A stretch of 21,581 nucleotides of DNA from Halobacteriales archaeon QS_9_67_15 (lineage in GTDB: Archaea > Halobacteriota > Halobacteria > Halobacteriales > Haloarculaceae): NCBI GenBank assembly GCA_003023165.1, contig PXSD01000176.1, positions 1 through 21,581 of the forward strand. The letters run 5' to 3'. The notes beneath the pieces are model-generated. The model saw only the letters and a program-made list of their open reading frames with translations, searched no databases and had not been told where the DNA came from. Both the position numbers and the translations under genes were made by a program. This document shows, piece after piece, positions 21,047 through 21,581 of the stretch. The stretch's first letter is position 1; the number at the start of each line of letters is the position of its first letter.

Positions 21047-21168
21047 CAGTCGTGCGTCGGGATAGACTCGTCACAGACCGGACAGGTACCGCGGCCCTCC
21101 CCGGGGTCGAGGTCGGTCGGTTGGCCGGTCCATCCACAGACTGGGCACTGGATTGGGTCGCCGGACAT
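21046..21168 (-). CDS. Small zinc-finger protein with two CPXC motifs
   Basis: A 40-residue protein starting MSGDPIQCPVCGWTGQ. It has two knuckles, CPVCG (Cys8, Cys11) and CPVCD (Cys29, Cys32), spaced for one zinc ribbon, joined by an acidic loop with GEGRG. Haloarchaea encode many such two-CPXCG zinc-finger micro-proteins, some linked to growth, biofilm and stress phenotypes. The start at 21168 follows an AT-richer stretch (CCTTATCC on the minus strand, about 30 bases upstream), fitting a leaderless transcript. The stop forms the first of three in-frame stops at the edge of the dyad element. Confidence 0.8.
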   Translation of the reverse strand: MSGDPIQCPVCGWTGQPTDLDPGEGRGTCPVCDESIPTHD

Positions 21169-21359
21169 GACGGGAGGAACACGCCGCGCTAGTCGGATAA
21201 GGGTGGTGTCGGTTGACTATCGCTCTGTGCGTGCGCGCGTCGAGAACCGGTGGTGGGCGACGAGACCGACTGACCGCGCCGGTACCGAGTGACAGGTCAC
21301 GTGATCGTAACCCATTCCCGTCGTGCGATAATTCGGAAGTCTTTTATTCCTATCCGCCA

Positions 21360-21372
21360 CTCTATTATACTG
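21360..21372 (+). promoter_or_regulatory. Putative promoter of the tRNA-Gly gene
   Basis: CTCTATTATACTG lies about 45-50 bases before the mature tRNA and would give a short 5' leader for RNase P to remove. A second AT-rich stretch, CTTTTATTCC, lies at 21340-21349. The gap 21169-21413 (245 bases) also holds GTGAC-AG-GTCAC (about 21290-21301) but no other gene I can support. Confidence 0.4.
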
Positions 21373-21413
21373 TGAGGCGCGCCGGGGCAGACCGGTGGCG
21401 TTGAACGATGCAA

Positions 21414-21484
21414 GCGACGGTGGTGTAGTGGTATCACAGGACCCTGCCACGGTCCTAACGCGAGTTCAAATCTCGCCCGTCGCA
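21414..21484 (+). tRNA. tRNA-Gly (anticodon GCC)
   Basis: A complete cloverleaf of 71 bases. The acceptor GCGACGG (21414-21420) pairs with CCGTCGC (21477-21483), with discriminator A at 21484. The anticodon stem is GGACC/GGTCC around loop CTGCCAC, giving GCC, which reads GGC and GGU glycine codons. The T-arm reads GCGAG-TTCAAAT-CTCGC. No CCA is encoded, so it must be added after transcription, and there is no intron. Confidence 0.96.
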
Positions 21485-21489
21485 CTTCT

Positions 21490-21540
21490 CCACGATTCGA
21501 CAGACGCGGAGTCTCGTCTCCGCGGTATCTCGAACCGTGG
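21490..21540. other. Long stem-loop directly downstream of tRNA-Gly
   Basis: CCACGATTCGA (21490-21500) pairs with TCGAACCGTGG (21530-21540) at 10 of 11 positions, and inside it CGCGGAG (21505-21511) pairs perfectly with CTCCGCG (21518-21524). The element begins 6 bases after the tRNA. It could be a terminator, a processing signal for the tRNA 3' end, or a structured small RNA. No U-run follows. The sequence to the window edge holds no gene I can support. Confidence 0.55.
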
Positions 21541-21581
21541 TGGATGCACTCCGAGATTTGAAGCAGAGAAGAGCCTGCTCT

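Noticed and set aside
21297..21485. Minus-strand ORF over the tRNA
   Set aside because: It is the reverse complement of tRNA-Gly and its flank, with no independent coding evidence.
21541..21581. A second tRNA on the minus strand suggested by a T-loop-like TTCAAATC
   Set aside because: The flanking bases do not form a T-stem or acceptor stem.
1..21581. CRISPR array, rRNA genes or full insertion sequence
   Set aside because: I saw no regularly spaced direct repeats, no rRNA-like sequence and no transposase frame. The dyad at 20965-21046 is the only mobile-element-like structure.

Overview
The window is from a halophilic archaeon (class Halobacteria). The proteins are strongly acidic, the DNA is GC-rich, the ribosomal protein set is archaeal (eS4, eL19, eL32, the RNase P subunit Rnp1), promoters are TATA-like with short or absent leaders, and the one tRNA has no encoded CCA. 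I cannot name the genus from sequence alone.

The right two thirds (about 6.1-20.7 kb, all minus strand) is the fused S10-spc ribosomal protein superoperon. In transcription order it encodes a SPOUT-family RNA methyltransferase, uL3, uL4, uL23, uL2, uS19, uL22, uS3, uL29, Rnp1, uS17, uL14, uL24, eS4, uL5, uS14, uS8, uL6, eL32, eL19, uL18, uS5, uL30, uL15 and SecY. Most junctions overlap by 1 or 4 bases (ATGA, TGATG, TAATG). The rest are 1-5 bases apart, except rnp1-uS17, which overlap by 10. The only two real gaps (uL2-uS19 and uL29-Rnp1) are each exactly bridged by a 20-21 codon micro-ORF that overlaps both neighbours, which suggests an unbroken chain of translational coupling. The uS8 gene is broken by what looks like a 70-base internal deletion with a frameshift, which is surprising for a normally essential gene.

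The left third is an accessory region. It holds the start of a Tat-exported lipoprotein ABC solute-binding protein (cut by the window edge), a winged-helix regulator, a decayed cbiT (cobalamin pathway) fragment, and a small unknown gene behind a perfect 16-bp palindrome. It also holds a restriction-modification pair: a PD-(D/E)XK endonuclease gene with a frameshift, and an apparently intact N6-adenine DNA methyltransferase, arranged tail to tail. This pair sits directly downstream of secY.

The right end carries a 40-residue two-CPVC zinc-finger micro-protein, an 82-bp perfectly centred dyad element starting at its stop codon, a tRNA-Gly(GCC), and a long stem-loop just after the tRNA.

The items most worth a second look are the uS8 lesion, the two bridging micro-ORFs, the dyad element, the R-M pair with a dead endonuclease, and the solute-binding protein whose N-terminus carries a motif I would expect at the C-terminus.
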